A DNA stretch of 64,000 nucleotides from an uncultured Lachnospiraceae bacterium (GTDB lineage: Bacteria > Bacillota > Clostridia > Lachnospirales > Lachnospiraceae). Of this stretch, positions 6,363 through 15,266 are shown piece by piece. The first letter of the stretch is position 1; the number at the start of each line of letters is the position of its first letter. The stretch is taken from assembly GCA_947169385.1 (NCBI GenBank), contig CAMVPR010000005.1, forward strand, positions 1-64,000. The letters run 5' to 3'. The notes below the pieces were generated by a model. It saw nothing but the letters and a program-made list of their open reading frames with translations. It searched no databases and was not told the origin of the DNA. The translations under genes and the position numbers were made by a program.

Positions 6363-9091
6363 TTCCAAAGTGTTACTCGATCCTCCGGTGCTACATACAT
6401 AGCATCGGTTTCTTTAATGTTGAAGACTTTGTAGAAATCATCAGACATAGAGATTATCGTGTTGGCGCGGTTCTTATACATCGGATGTGGATCTTTGAGT
6501 CTCCACTCAATCTTATCTGCCGTCATCTTATCCTCATCTGTTGTTACCCATTGACCTACATAGTATGAGTAATAATCCTTAAGCGCCTCTTCATCGTTAG
6601 GATACATCTTCTTGATAATCTTAAGACCGATTTCAAATCCACCTAAATCTGCCATTGCTTCATTTACAACATCATATCCATTTTGATAATAAGCAAGATT
6701 CTTGTCATAGTCAGCTACTGCAAATGTTGTTCCAAAAAGGTCTGCAAGTTTCGCTGTTTTATTCTGGTAGGTGGCTTTGTCTTCGTCGGACCAGAGATTC
6801 TGAATGTTACCCTTACTGTTGAAACAGTTTCCTGTCCCGTCAAATGCGTGACCGACCTCATGACCGATAGTAGCCGCCATGTAACTTATATTCATGACGT
6901 CAATCTCTTTTGAGTTGTCAGGATTCTCAAAGAAAACGTTGGCCAAAAATGCATGGCACAGATAAGCCTGGTTGACGTTAGCATCATAAAATGCATTCAT
7001 ATCCCATGCATGGACACCATCATAAATATCCCTTACAGGTTCCCACCAATTGTACTTGGTAATATCCTTATTAACTGTCATCCTGTTAAGATATGCAAGA
7101 TTCTTTCTGATGCTTCTTATAGTGTCGAAAAAGTGTCCGCCTTCTTCGGCATTTTTCAAATCATCCTTAACACAGAACATTTTGTACTCTTCTTCTGTAG
7201 GATACAAAGAGCTGAACATCATGTTATCAATTTTGTCAAGCATGTTCTTTTTGGCTTTATCTCCCATCCAGCAGGAACTGATAGTCTCCTTATATTGCTC
7301 TTTGAATAGATTAACTATCTCATCAAATTCAGGCTTGTAATTCTTGCTGTAGTAGGTTTCGGTGTAAACATGATCGATATCCCACTGAATATCAGTAGTA
7401 AGGCTTTCAACGATACTGTCCTGTTGTTCTTTGACGGAAGCTTTAATTTCTTCTTCTGTCTGTGACTCGCCGTCTTCAGCCATCGAAAATCTATAATTGA
7501 TTCCTCTTCCGGTTTCTGTGTAATCAATTAAAGGATTAACAATTGTAGCTATGGCGTATCCTTTAAGAGCATTAAGGTTATCCTCAGAGTTAAAAGCAGC
7601 CTCTAGTCGACTAAGTAAATCATCATGCTCAAGATATACTTCTGTATCATCATTGATGCTATATTCAGCACCTGTCAATATCGTAGCCAAATGAGGATAA
7701 GAGCTCTTGAATTCCTTTAGTGTCATATTTTTGGCTTCAGTATTGTATTCTTTTAAGGAAAGAGTCTTAATTATTTGGGTTGTATCATTTGATATATTAC
7801 TGTCAATATCAAACATTTTGAAAAGTGATGATATATACTCTGACATATATTTATAGCCGCTTTTGGTTGTATAGTTCTCTAAGTATTGTTCTGTAGGCTT
7901 AACGAGTGGATAGTAGCAGTACTGAGTATTAAGCTCGTTATCAGGGGCAGGAATCTTGCCGGCTACAGTGTCTTTTAGCTGATCCTCGTTGTTGATAATA
8001 AATTTAAAGCCGTTAACATTGACAATCGAATTAATTCCATCGTGGGCAAATTTGCCGGAAAGCTCTAAAAGCTCGTTAGTTGACTTGGTCTCTAATATAG
8101 GGGTGATAATATTATCTTTTATGTCCTTGAAATATGTCTCCTTACCTTCTTTGGTGTAAATGGTCTTAGCGGTAGAGAATAGGCACTGAAGAACGTCCTT
8201 GGATGTATTGTCCTCTTGCTTACCTGCTTTTTTGTAGGTTTCAAGGAGTTTATTAAGATTATCCTCGTAAATGTTGTTAACCTCTTCGGCGTAGTTCCAT
8301 TTGATACTTCCGTCATCTTCGGTGTATCGAACCTTATCTTCCTCTGTCCACTTTGAGAGGAGCTCAGTTGTCTTTTGGGTCTGCTCTTTAAGATACATAT
8401 CGTCGGTCACGGGTACATCATTGGCCGTAGCGTATACCTTTACATTGGCAGATTTGGAAATGTTAGAACCATCGGTAGTTGAAATGGTAATCTTGGTTGT
8501 TCCTTCTTTAAGACCCATCATGTATCCCGCTTCTCCAAGCTTGATGATAGATGGATCGTCGATTGTGACCTTCAAACAATCATAAAGGTAGAAATCATCA
8601 TTTAGCTTCACCTTTGCTACATATGAAGGTTTAGCACCTATGACCGCGCCAACATAAGTTGCGTAGTTAGCGTAATTAAGTTTGATGTCACTTAAGACAT
8701 TTTTGTAGGTGTTATTAACTTTAACATCACACTTAAGAGTCTTCTTGTATGATTTCTTCTTAAGTTTATAATTGACGGTGACATTTACCTTGGTTGTACC
8801 TGTGCTCTTAGCTGTAATCTTACCACTCTTGTTGACTGTGGCAACATCAGTGTCAGCAACCTTGTAGGTAGTCTTTTTGATCTTGATTTTTTTGCTTTTT
8901 TTGATTTTAAGTGTGGCGGTGCCGCGTGTTATCTTTTCTCCGTTCTGAGCAACGGTCAGAGATACGGATTTCTTGTTCAGAGATACCTTGGCTGCTGCAT
9001 CGGAAGTTGCCGGTGCAACGTAAGCATTTGACATAATAAGTGCAAATGTTAATGCAAATGCTACACATCTCTTAAATAATGTTGATGTCAT
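6359..9091 (-). CDS. Secreted M13 (neprilysin-like) metallopeptidase with Ig-like N-terminus
   Basis: 910 residues. A signal peptide (about residues 1-33, ending near A-T-S-D-A-A-A) is followed by a Lys-rich Big_2-like module (35-130), a second Ig-like stretch, and a long M13 region. The catalytic site H-E-V-G-H is near residue 742, with G-H-A-F-D-G, the third zinc ligand in N-E-A-M-A-D near residue 810, the substrate-binding M-N-A-F-Y-D before it, and a C-terminal P-E-D-R-V-x-L-W as in PepO/neprilysin. It should cleave short peptides outside the cell. The Ig-like front end is unusual for M13 enzymes and may tether the enzyme at the surface. The start has AAAGGAGA upstream. The stop codon lies in a REP-like repeat. 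Confidence 0.9.
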   Translation of the reverse strand: MTSTLFKRCVAFALTFALIMSNAYVAPATSDAAAKVSLNKKSVSLTVAQNGEKITRGTATLKIKKSKKIKIKKTTYKVADTDVATVNKSGKITAKSTGTTKVNVTVNYKLKKKSYKKTLKCDVKVNNTYKNVLSDIKLNYANYATYVGAVIGAKPSYVAKVKLNDDFYLYDCLKVTIDDPSIIKLGEAGYMMGLKEGTTKITISTTDGSNISKSANVKVYATANDVPVTDDMYLKEQTQKTTELLSKWTEEDKVRYTEDDGSIKWNYAEEVNNIYEDNLNKLLETYKKAGKQEDNTSKDVLQCLFSTAKTIYTKEGKETYFKDIKDNIITPILETKSTNELLELSGKFAHDGINSIVNVNGFKFIINNEDQLKDTVAGKIPAPDNELNTQYCYYPLVKPTEQYLENYTTKSGYKYMSEYISSLFKMFDIDSNISNDTTQIIKTLSLKEYNTEAKNMTLKEFKSSYPHLATILTGAEYSINDDTEVYLEHDDLLSRLEAAFNSEDNLNALKGYAIATIVNPLIDYTETGRGINYRFSMAEDGESQTEEEIKASVKEQQDSIVESLTTDIQWDIDHVYTETYYSKNYKPEFDEIVNLFKEQYKETISSCWMGDKAKKNMLDKIDNMMFSSLYPTEEEYKMFCVKDDLKNAEEGGHFFDTIRSIRKNLAYLNRMTVNKDITKYNWWEPVRDIYDGVHAWDMNAFYDANVNQAYLCHAFLANVFFENPDNSKEIDVMNISYMAATIGHEVGHAFDGTGNCFNSKGNIQNLWSDEDKATYQNKTAKLADLFGTTFAVADYDKNLAYYQNGYDVVNEAMADLGGFEIGLKIIKKMYPNDEEALKDYYSYYVGQWVTTDEDKMTADKIEWRLKDPHPMYKNRANTIISMSDDFYKVFNIKETDAMYVAPEDRVTLWN

Positions 9092-9232
9092 AGAATCTTG
9101 TCTCCTTTGCTTTAATATAGTTTTAATAGTATATCATATGAGGGGGGTGATATGGAATATGTAAGTGATTTACAGCAGGAGGGGATGATGATACAATAGT
9201 ACTTGATATAGATAAATGTGGGAGGAAGTAAG

Positions 9233-9426
9233 ATGAATAATAAAGATGTGTCTGCTGTTTTGCACGATATTGGTAAGATTGGTGTTCCTAATATCGAAAG
9301 TATATGGCGCAAGATGCCGTTAGAGAGGAGTTTGTTAGGAACTCCGGATCGCAGTTTGATTCGGATATAGCTGAACAAATGATAGCAATTATTGATGAAG
9401 ATAAAGATTATATTCTTCATGAGTAG
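9233..9426 (+). pseudogene. Remnant of an HD-GYP phosphodiesterase
   Basis: From an ATG behind GGAGGAAG, the first frame reads V-L-H-D-I-G-K-I-G-V-P-N, the metal-binding HD segment of HD-GYP domains, then R-K-M-P. The matching continuation lies in another frame: V-R-E-E-F-V-R-N-S-G-S-Q-F-D-S-D, ending near 9426. That corresponds to the C-terminal part of the same domain, and the middle (including the GYP loop) is deleted. Frame change plus deletion make this a dead fragment. An intact relative lies at 16030-18123. Confidence 0.72.
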
Positions 9427-9443
9427 ATAAGGATTGAGGAGTT

Positions 9444-10313
9444 ATGAGTATAAAGAAGTATAAAGCTAAGAATCTCGGAAATGATAAGTATGCTTTGGGC
9501 GAGAGCCCGTTTTATGATTCAAGGTATAATAGGTTATCGTGGGTTGATATTATTGACAATAAGTTTTGGTCTATGAATAAGGATGGCGAGAGGACTTCAT
9601 TTGATTTAGGACAACCGATTGGTGCGGCCGTTCCTACATTTGACTCGGATGCAATGATTCTTGCCGCAAAGGACGGGTTATATCGCTATGAAGCCGGCAA
9701 AGTGGAGCTTATATATGGGTTAAATGATACCTTTAAGCCTTACATAAGGTGTAACGATGCCAAGGGTGATCCTTCGGGAAGACTATGGTTTGGAGCGTCC
9801 GTAGCTGATGATGAGCATGAGGCAGAGGGCGATTTATATAGGTATGACGGAGATAGTGCAGTTGTAATGCAGGCAGGAACCAAGATTGCCAATGGAATGG
9901 CGTGGGATAGTGAGTGTAAGTATATGTATTTCGCAGATTCTGTTGACCATGCGGTCTATAGATATGACTACGATAAAGATAGCGGAGACATCAGCAATCG
10001 AGAGGTGCTGTTTAACATCAACGATGGTGCGCCTGACGGGATGTGTATTGATGCCGATGACAATTTATGGGTTGCAGTATGGGGTGGTAATCGCATTGAG
10101 AAGCATTCCGGCAAGAATGGTGAGTTGCTTGGAATCGTTGAGGTTCCTGCACATAATGTGACTTCGTGTTGCTTTGCCGGTGCGGGTAGCAATAAGCTCT
10201 ATATTACTTCATCGGGGAATGATTTAAACGGCGAGTATGATGGATGCTTATTTACTTGTGAAGTAGACAGTGAGGGACTTGTTCCTGATTATGTTACGAG
10301 GTTAAAAATGTAA
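9444..10313 (+). CDS. SMP-30/gluconolactonase-family protein
   Basis: 289 residues, a six-bladed propeller of the SMP-30/LRE family. Metal-site residues are visible in order: Glu in G-E-S-P (about 19), Asn in R-C-N-D-A-K-x-D-P-x-G-R-L-W-F-G, Asn in I-A-N-G-M-A-W, and Asp in A-P-D-G-M-C-I-D. These enzymes hydrolyse sugar lactones with a divalent cation; the substrate is not readable. No signal peptide, so cytoplasmic. The start has GAGGAG 4 bases upstream. It is apparently a single-gene unit between two pieces of gene debris. Confidence 0.87.
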   Translation: MSIKKYKAKNLGNDKYALGESPFYDSRYNRLSWVDIIDNKFWSMNKDGERTSFDLGQPIGAAVPTFDSDAMILAAKDGLYRYEAGKVELIYGLNDTFKPYIRCNDAKGDPSGRLWFGASVADDEHEAEGDLYRYDGDSAVVMQAGTKIANGMAWDSECKYMYFADSVDHAVYRYDYDKDSGDISNREVLFNINDGAPDGMCIDADDNLWVAVWGGNRIEKHSGKNGELLGIVEVPAHNVTSCCFAGAGSNKLYITSSGNDLNGEYDGCLFTCEVDSEGLVPDYVTRLKM

Positions 10314-10345
10314 AATTTTAGAGCAGAAAAAACATACCGCTCTAA

Positions 10346-10588
10346 AAAGAAGATTTTAAGGAATTCTTGTTGAATAACAAATCGGAGGTGACGCTTATGT
10401 GTTTAACAGAATATAATGAAGCAGAAACCATGCAAATGTTTAAAGAAGAAGGTAGAGAAGAAGGCGTTCGTAATATGATTATTAACATGTTGGATAGAGG
10501 TAAAGATCCTGAGAGTATAGCAGAGTTCTGCGATATTCCAATAGAGAAAGTCGAAGAAATACGTGATAGTATGTATGCTATGAATTAA
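10346..10588 (+). pseudogene. C-terminal remnant of an Rpn/PD-(D/E)XK-type nuclease
   Basis: The frame reads K-E-D-F-K-E-F-L-L-N-N-K-S-E-V-T-L-M-C-L-T-E-Y-N-E (two pieces of one run), then E-E-G-R-E-E-G-V and a short helical end. That is the pattern of the C-terminal tail of Rpn-family recombination-promoting nucleases, common in this bacterial group. The catalytic domain is missing: an in-frame stop lies at 10343. Translation could restart at ATG 10397 behind GGAGGTG, giving a 63-residue protein, so expression of a short product cannot be excluded. A related piece sharing 22 identical bases is at 12056-12077. Confidence 0.55.
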
Positions 10589-10684
10589 CAATAACCGGGG
10601 CGGATATCCGCTCCGATTATTAATCTAAAATAAATTACAGGAGAATCATTAAGAGATTTAAATCAACATTATGAAGATTAGCTG

Positions 10685-11782
10685 TTAATCTAAGGATAAA
10701 AGAGCCGCTTCAACTAAGTCTCTCTTCTCAAATAACACGCATCCACCCTGATGATCGTCCTTTAGGATATCATTGTCTCGAAGGGTTTTAAATAACTTGG
10801 AATTAAGGGCTTCTCTTAAAGAGAGGTCCTTTACATTTACATCTGAATATGGAGAGAATGGGCATGGCTCCGCGCCGCCGTGAGAGTTGATGTGGAAGAA
10901 GCCTCTGCCAGCTGCGATACATCCGTCAGATCCTTTCTCATCTCCCGGAAATGATACAAATACCATGCTGTCATCAGTACTTCTGATTCGACTAATCTCA
11001 CTCGTCAGGTATTCTCTCTCTTCTTCGTTAAGTGCAAGCTCGTCGTCCTCTTCGGATACAGGAACGTACTCGACGTATATGATAAGCTTGCATCCTCTGT
11101 CAGAAAGAGTCTTTAAGAAAGCGTCTGAAGTCACTTCGTCAAGGTTCTCGGTTGTAACTGTTATGGATGCTCCAAACATAATATTCTTATCACTGAGGTT
11201 GTCCATGGCAGTGATGAGCTTACTATAGACTCCGATTCCGCGTCTTGAATCGGTGGCGTATTGATTGCCTTCTATACTGATTACCGGAATCAAGTTCCTG
11301 TGATCGTCAAACATCTTGATATAATTGTCTCCTATAAAAGTACCATTTGTAAAAACAGGGAAAATGATATTCTTAAAGTTAAGTGCTTCTTCTATAACAT
11401 CGCGCCTTACAAGTGGCTCGCCACCGGCTAACAAGATAAAGCTTATACCCATATCGTCAGCTTCCATAAAGATGCGCTTCCAGTCGTCACCGGATAGCTG
11501 ATTAACAGGCTCTATGTCAACGGTAGCTTCGTTGTGTCTTGAATAGCAGCCTGCGCAGTGCAAATTGCAGGATGATGTGATGCTGGCAATTAGAAATGGT
11601 GGAATATGCTCACCGTTCTCGAATGCCTTAGATCGCTTCTTAGAAGCCTTCTTGCTGGCGCTTGCGAACTTTAGTAAGAATGCGGTCTCCTTGGGATTCT
11701 TCGCAGTAGCTTTAAGTGAGTCAGCGATAACTCGCTCAACTCCGTGTGTCATATATGCTTGAATATCAAATGCTTCGTTCAT
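10685..11782 (-). CDS. Radical SAM protein
   Basis: 365 residues. The S-adenosylmethionine [4Fe-4S] motif is C-N-L-H-C-A-G-C at C72, C76 and C79, followed by the AdoMet-binding L-A-G-G-E-P near residue 118. The C-terminal part has a few scattered Cys (E-P-C-P-F-S-P and G-G-C-V-L-F) but no complete SPASM cluster set. A Lys/Ala-rich N-terminal extension of about 60 residues precedes the core. Neighbours give no substrate: there is no precursor peptide or partner enzyme next to it. Its own consensus promoter lies at 11864-11892 on the minus strand. Reaction unknown. Confidence 0.85.
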   Translation of the reverse strand: MNEAFDIQAYMTHGVERVIADSLKATAKNPKETAFLLKFASASKKASKKRSKAFENGEHIPPFLIASITSSCNLHCAGCYSRHNEATVDIEPVNQLSGDDWKRIFMEADDMGISFILLAGGEPLVRRDVIEEALNFKNIIFPVFTNGTFIGDNYIKMFDDHRNLIPVISIEGNQYATDSRRGIGVYSKLITAMDNLSDKNIMFGASITVTTENLDEVTSDAFLKTLSDRGCKLIIYVEYVPVSEEDDELALNEEEREYLTSEISRIRSTDDSMVFVSFPGDEKGSDGCIAAGRGFFHINSHGGAEPCPFSPYSDVNVKDLSLREALNSKLFKTLRDNDILKDDHQGGCVLFEKRDLVEAALLSLD

Positions 11783-12098
11783 AGTATCAGCTCGCTTTCA
11801 TAAGGTACGTGAGGGTGGTAGCAAAATAATATAAGTTGCACGCAATACAATAGTATAAAATGAAGTATAACACAGAAGGAGTGTTTTGTCAAGGTTTAGA
11901 ACGTTGTGTTGGATAGGTATCCCCGGCTTTGGTATATCATTTCAAGTTTTCTCGAATAATACTAGAAAGTTAGAGGATTAAGTGATACAATTACTGCTAT
12001 AATGGTCAGGAGGATATGCCGGAAGGAAGAAATGATATACCTGATGATTGGGTTATTAAGGAATTCTTGTTGAATAATTATTCGAAGGTGGCATTAAC
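11783..12098. other. 316-base gap: promoter and Rpn-type remnant
   Basis: This gap holds the minus-strand promoter of the radical SAM gene (11864-11892) and, at its right end, a decayed coding stretch. In the frame of 11986-12096 it reads D-D-W-V-I-K-E-F-L-L-N-N-Y-S-K-V-A-L-T, the same Rpn-tail segment as at 10346. The first 22 bases of shared sequence (10356-10377 and 12056-12077) are identical. The ACT-protein gene then starts in another frame. Nothing else is recognised. Confidence 0.5.
11864..11892 (-). promoter_or_regulatory. Promoter of the radical SAM gene
   Basis: On the minus strand TTGACA (11892-11887), a 17-base spacer and TATACT (11869-11864), about 82 bases before the start codon. 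Confidence 0.8.
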
Positions 12099-12464
12099 AT
12101 GGAACTTAAGAGAATCCCACATAGGTTAACCGTGTGTAAAGTGGCAGATGTATCTGTTATTGATATGAATGCAGATTTCTATTTTATTGGAAAAACAGAT
12201 GAGGAGCTATCCTTGGTGTGCAGAACAGAGGATACTCCGGCGGAGACGATAGAACGTGACGACGGCTGGAGAGGTTTTCGTATTCAAGGTGTACTGGATT
12301 TCTCTTTGATTGGTATTCTATCAAAGTTATCCGGAATTCTTGCGGAACACAAGATTGGAATATTTGCTGTATCTACATACAACACGGATTACATTTTGGT
12401 CAAGGAAGATAACTTTGAAAATGCATTAAGTATACTGAAATCAGAAGGATATTCTGTTTTGTAA
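12099..12464 (+). CDS. ACT-domain protein
   Basis: 121 residues. The C-terminal half (about 60-121) fits the ACT fold of the CASTOR/ACT_7 type: F-R-I-Q-G-V-L-D-F, a helix G-I-L-S-K-L-S-G-I-L-A-E, then I-G-I-F-A-V-S-T-Y-N-T-D-Y-I-L-V, ending in a helix and strand. Such stand-alone proteins probably bind an amino acid; no catalytic residues are seen. The start ATG follows GAAGGTGG, which itself is part of the decayed Rpn remnant, so this gene seems to use borrowed upstream sequence. A strong hairpin follows. Confidence 0.78.
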   Translation: MELKRIPHRLTVCKVADVSVIDMNADFYFIGKTDEELSLVCRTEDTPAETIERDDGWRGFRIQGVLDFSLIGILSKLSGILAEHKIGIFAVSTYNTDYILVKEDNFENALSILKSEGYSVL

Positions 12465-12474
12465 TAACTCAATA

Positions 12475-12507
12475 ACGGCAGAGGATGTCTTAAATCTCCT
12501 CTGCCGT
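12475..12507. terminator. Hairpin between convergent genes
   Basis: Perfect 11-base arms ACGGCAGAGGA and TCCTCTGCCGT around an 11-base loop. The T-tail is poor on both sides. It probably ends both converging transcripts. Confidence 0.65.
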
Positions 12508-12532
12508 ATTCTATGTAGCTGTCTTATTCATA

Positions 12533-13651
12533 TCAATCGAGTATCTCTCCCGCTTCTTTAAGCAGTTCAATAATAGGCAAATGCTGTGGACACACGCTTT
12601 CACAATGTCCGCACTCGATACAGTCTGATGCCTTGCCGTGGCTTTCAACGACTCCTGAATAGAAATTCTTAGATCTCCAATCGTCCGGGTAACGCCTTAA
12701 CGTATTGATGGTTCTAAATACATCAGGAATGCTGATTCTCATAGGACACCCATCAACACAATATTTACAAGCGGTACATCCTATCTGAGGTGTCTTGAGC
12801 ATCTGCTCGGTAACCTCGTTAATAATCCTCATATCATCATCGGTCACAGGCTCAAAATTCTTAAAAGTGTTCAAGTTGTCGTTCATCTGCTCCTCGTTAG
12901 ACATACCTGAAAGTACAGTCATAACATTAGGAAGCGAAGCGACATAGCGAAGCGCCCAGGATGCAATCGACATGTCAGGGCGAGCTGCTTTAAACTTCGC
13001 CTCGATGTCATCAGGCATGGATGCGAGCATACCGCCTCTGACAGGTTCCATAATGATAATCGGAATATTCCTCTCATTTAAAATGTTGTAAAGCTCCTCT
13101 GACCTTACAACAGGGTTGGTTCTGTCAAGATAGTTGAGCTGAATCTGTACGAATTCCATCTCCGGATGATTGTCAAGCACCTCGACTAAGAGCTCGGGAC
13201 TTCCGTGGAAAGAGAATCCGAAGTGCTTAATCTTGCCCTCTTCCTTCTTCTTCATTCCCCAGGAAAAGCAATCATACTTAACATAAGTATCATAGTTATA
13301 ACCATCTTCAAGCGAATGCAAAAGATAGAAATCAATGTAGTCAGTGCCTGTTCTCTTAAGTTGTTCGTTGAAAATGCGGTCAATATCACTTTCTTTGTTA
13401 ATCTCCCAAGCAGGAAGCTTGGTTGCTAACATAAAACTGTCGCGAGGATATCGCTTGACGATTGCTTCTCTTGCAGCGACTTCTGACTTGCCACTGTGAT
13501 AAACATAAGCGGTGTCAAAGTAGTTGAGACCACTCTCCATATACTTATCCACCATGTTGCAGACTTGATTGATATCGATCTCACCGTTATTCTCCGGTAA
13601 ACGCATAAGACCGAAACCAAGTTTAGACATGTTATTAAGATCAATACTCAT
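12533..13651 (-). CDS. Aldo/keto reductase with C-terminal [4Fe-4S] ferredoxin domain
   Basis: 372 residues from ATG 13651, which has AAAGGAGG 6 bases upstream; an upstream in-frame ATG adds 14 residues but has a weaker context. Residues 1-275 form an aldo/keto reductase barrel with the N-Y-F-D-T-A-Y-V-Y-H segment (catalytic Asp, Tyr), the active-site K-L-P and the L-L-H-S segment. The C-terminus has two ferredoxin-like Cys groups, C-T-A-C-K-Y-C-V-D-G-C-P and C-I-E-C-G-H-C-E-S-V-C-P. This fused type is typical of anaerobes and suggests electron delivery from Fe-S clusters. A paralog is at 21017. Confidence 0.9.
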   Translation of the reverse strand: MSIDLNNMSKLGFGLMRLPENNGEIDINQVCNMVDKYMESGLNYFDTAYVYHSGKSEVAAREAIVKRYPRDSFMLATKLPAWEINKESDIDRIFNEQLKRTGTDYIDFYLLHSLEDGYNYDTYVKYDCFSWGMKKKEEGKIKHFGFSFHGSPELLVEVLDNHPEMEFVQIQLNYLDRTNPVVRSEELYNILNERNIPIIIMEPVRGGMLASMPDDIEAKFKAARPDMSIASWALRYVASLPNVMTVLSGMSNEEQMNDNLNTFKNFEPVTDDDMRIINEVTEQMLKTPQIGCTACKYCVDGCPMRISIPDVFRTINTLRRYPDDWRSKNFYSGVVESHGKASDCIECGHCESVCPQHLPIIELLKEAGEILD

Positions 13652-13809
13652 AGTAAACCTCCTTTTTGTATTATTCCTCCCTCTTTTTAGCATTGTATCA
13701 CATGAAAGTTACATTGAGAAGATATAATGTTAATTATCCCTCATATTATCATTTGACATAAATCAGAGGCTTGAATTATAATTAATAATCAAAAGATAGG
13801 AGAAACATT

Positions 13810-15165
13810 ATGAGAATCAGATCAACAATCACGAAACTCTCGGTGGTGCTTTTATTCAGCTTTATGTTAGCATTTGCATTTGTAAATGTACACGCAGAAG
13901 CCAAAGACATCGCGGCTACAAGCGGTGAAGCTATAAGCGTTAATATCACTATGGGCGACGAGGGTAAGATAGTTCCTCAGTTTGACGGCGATATTACTGC
14001 GATGAGATATGACTATTATCTTGACAACGACGGAGTATTATCTATAGACGATCAAGGCAATTATAAGACTCTTAAGCCCGGAACAGTTTTTATAAGCATT
14101 ACGGGTTATCAAGGTTACGATCCTGCATTTAATTCTAATGTCACAATCAGTGTTTTTCCTGATATGACCAATGCGACTCTTTCAACCGATTCGGTTACAG
14201 TCTATAAAGTTCCGACCTATATAGCTAAGAACAAGCCATATTACGATGCATTACAGACTACCATGATTGAGCTTAGCGGAGATGCATTTGCCAATGTTGA
14301 GGATCTCTACGATATTGATGATTTCAACGCAAATGATATCTTAAAGTACACTTCAAGCAACAAAGCGCTTAAACTCAGCGTTTCGTATGCCGGAGATAAG
14401 CTTTATATTCTTCAGGAAGCAGCCAAGGCCGGCAAGGCTGAGCTTCTAGTAACGTTGTATGGCAAGGAGTTTAAGATTAATTATGAGTGCATCAAGGCGA
14501 GTATCTCTGATCAGTCATACCTTCTTGTAAAAGGTAAATCACACAAGATAAACGTTAAGGGTTACAAGGGTGATGTTGTCTGGAAGTCAAGTAAGCCTTC
14601 AGTTGCATCAGTTGACGAGAATGGTAAGGTTAAGGGCCTAAAGACAGGCAACTGTATAATTACAGCTAAATGTGGAGATTTTTACCTCGGTTGTGCCGTT
14701 TCGGTAACAAGCTCCAAGCTTAAGAAAGTTACTGAGCGAGCAACATACATAGGCACACATTGGAAGTACAGTCAGCCTAAGCGTGCAGTAAGTGGATATT
14801 ACGATTGCAGTTCCCTTGTGTGGAGAGCATACCACGAGAAGGCAGGTCTTACATTTGGAACGCCTTATTATCCGGGTAACACGACTACGGAGTCGGCTTG
14901 GTGTAAGAAGAATGGCAAGGTCTTAAGCGGTGCAATGTCTAATAAGAAGATTACCGGTATGAAGCTTAATCCCGGTGATATTATGTTTAAGTCATATAAA
15001 AAGAAGACTAAGTATAAGACAACTTACCATGTAGAGATGTTTACCGGATACATTTGCACAAGTGTTAACGATGATGGTAAGGCCAACTACACTGCATTGT
15101 GGGCGGCGAGAGGTTTATACTATTCTACATACCAAGGTTATATTGTAGCGAGACCACTCAAATAA
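13810..15165 (+). CDS. Secreted NlpC/P60-type peptidase with Ig-like domain
   Basis: 451 residues. A signal peptide (about 1-32, cut near V-H-A-E-A) is followed by a stretch of unclear fold, a Big_2 module (about 237-300, with K-S-S-K-P-S-V-A-S-V-D-E-N-G-K-V), and an NlpC/P60-like C-terminal domain. The catalytic Cys is in Y-Y-D-C-S-S-L-V-W-R-A-Y and the His in Y-H-V-E-M-F-T-G. Such enzymes cut peptidoglycan stem peptides, usually at gamma-D-Glu bonds. The start has ATAGGAGAAAC 3 bases before ATG. It is a single-gene unit; a TetR gene follows. Confidence 0.85.
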   Translation: MRIRSTITKLSVVLLFSFMLAFAFVNVHAEAKDIAATSGEAISVNITMGDEGKIVPQFDGDITAMRYDYYLDNDGVLSIDDQGNYKTLKPGTVFISITGYQGYDPAFNSNVTISVFPDMTNATLSTDSVTVYKVPTYIAKNKPYYDALQTTMIELSGDAFANVEDLYDIDDFNANDILKYTSSNKALKLSVSYAGDKLYILQEAAKAGKAELLVTLYGKEFKINYECIKASISDQSYLLVKGKSHKINVKGYKGDVVWKSSKPSVASVDENGKVKGLKTGNCIITAKCGDFYLGCAVSVTSSKLKKVTERATYIGTHWKYSQPKRAVSGYYDCSSLVWRAYHEKAGLTFGTPYYPGNTTTESAWCKKNGKVLSGAMSNKKITGMKLNPGDIMFKSYKKKTKYKTTYHVEMFTGYICTSVNDDGKANYTALWAARGLYYSTYQGYIVARPLK

Positions 15166-15189
15166 TAAGGGCGATGCGCCTCTATACGC

Positions 15190-15219
15190 TTGACATTTGA
15201 GGGTTTGCTGTGATACGAT
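15190..15219 (+). promoter_or_regulatory. Promoter of the TetR gene
   Basis: TTGACA (15190-15195), an 18-base spacer and TACGAT (15214-15219). A short inverted repeat TAAC-N4-GTTA lies directly downstream (15220-15231) and could be an autoregulatory operator, though it is too short to be sure. Confidence 0.5.
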
Positions 15220-15266
15220 ATAACCATCGTTAACTAAAGTATAATGAATTAGAAGGTGGTTATTAT

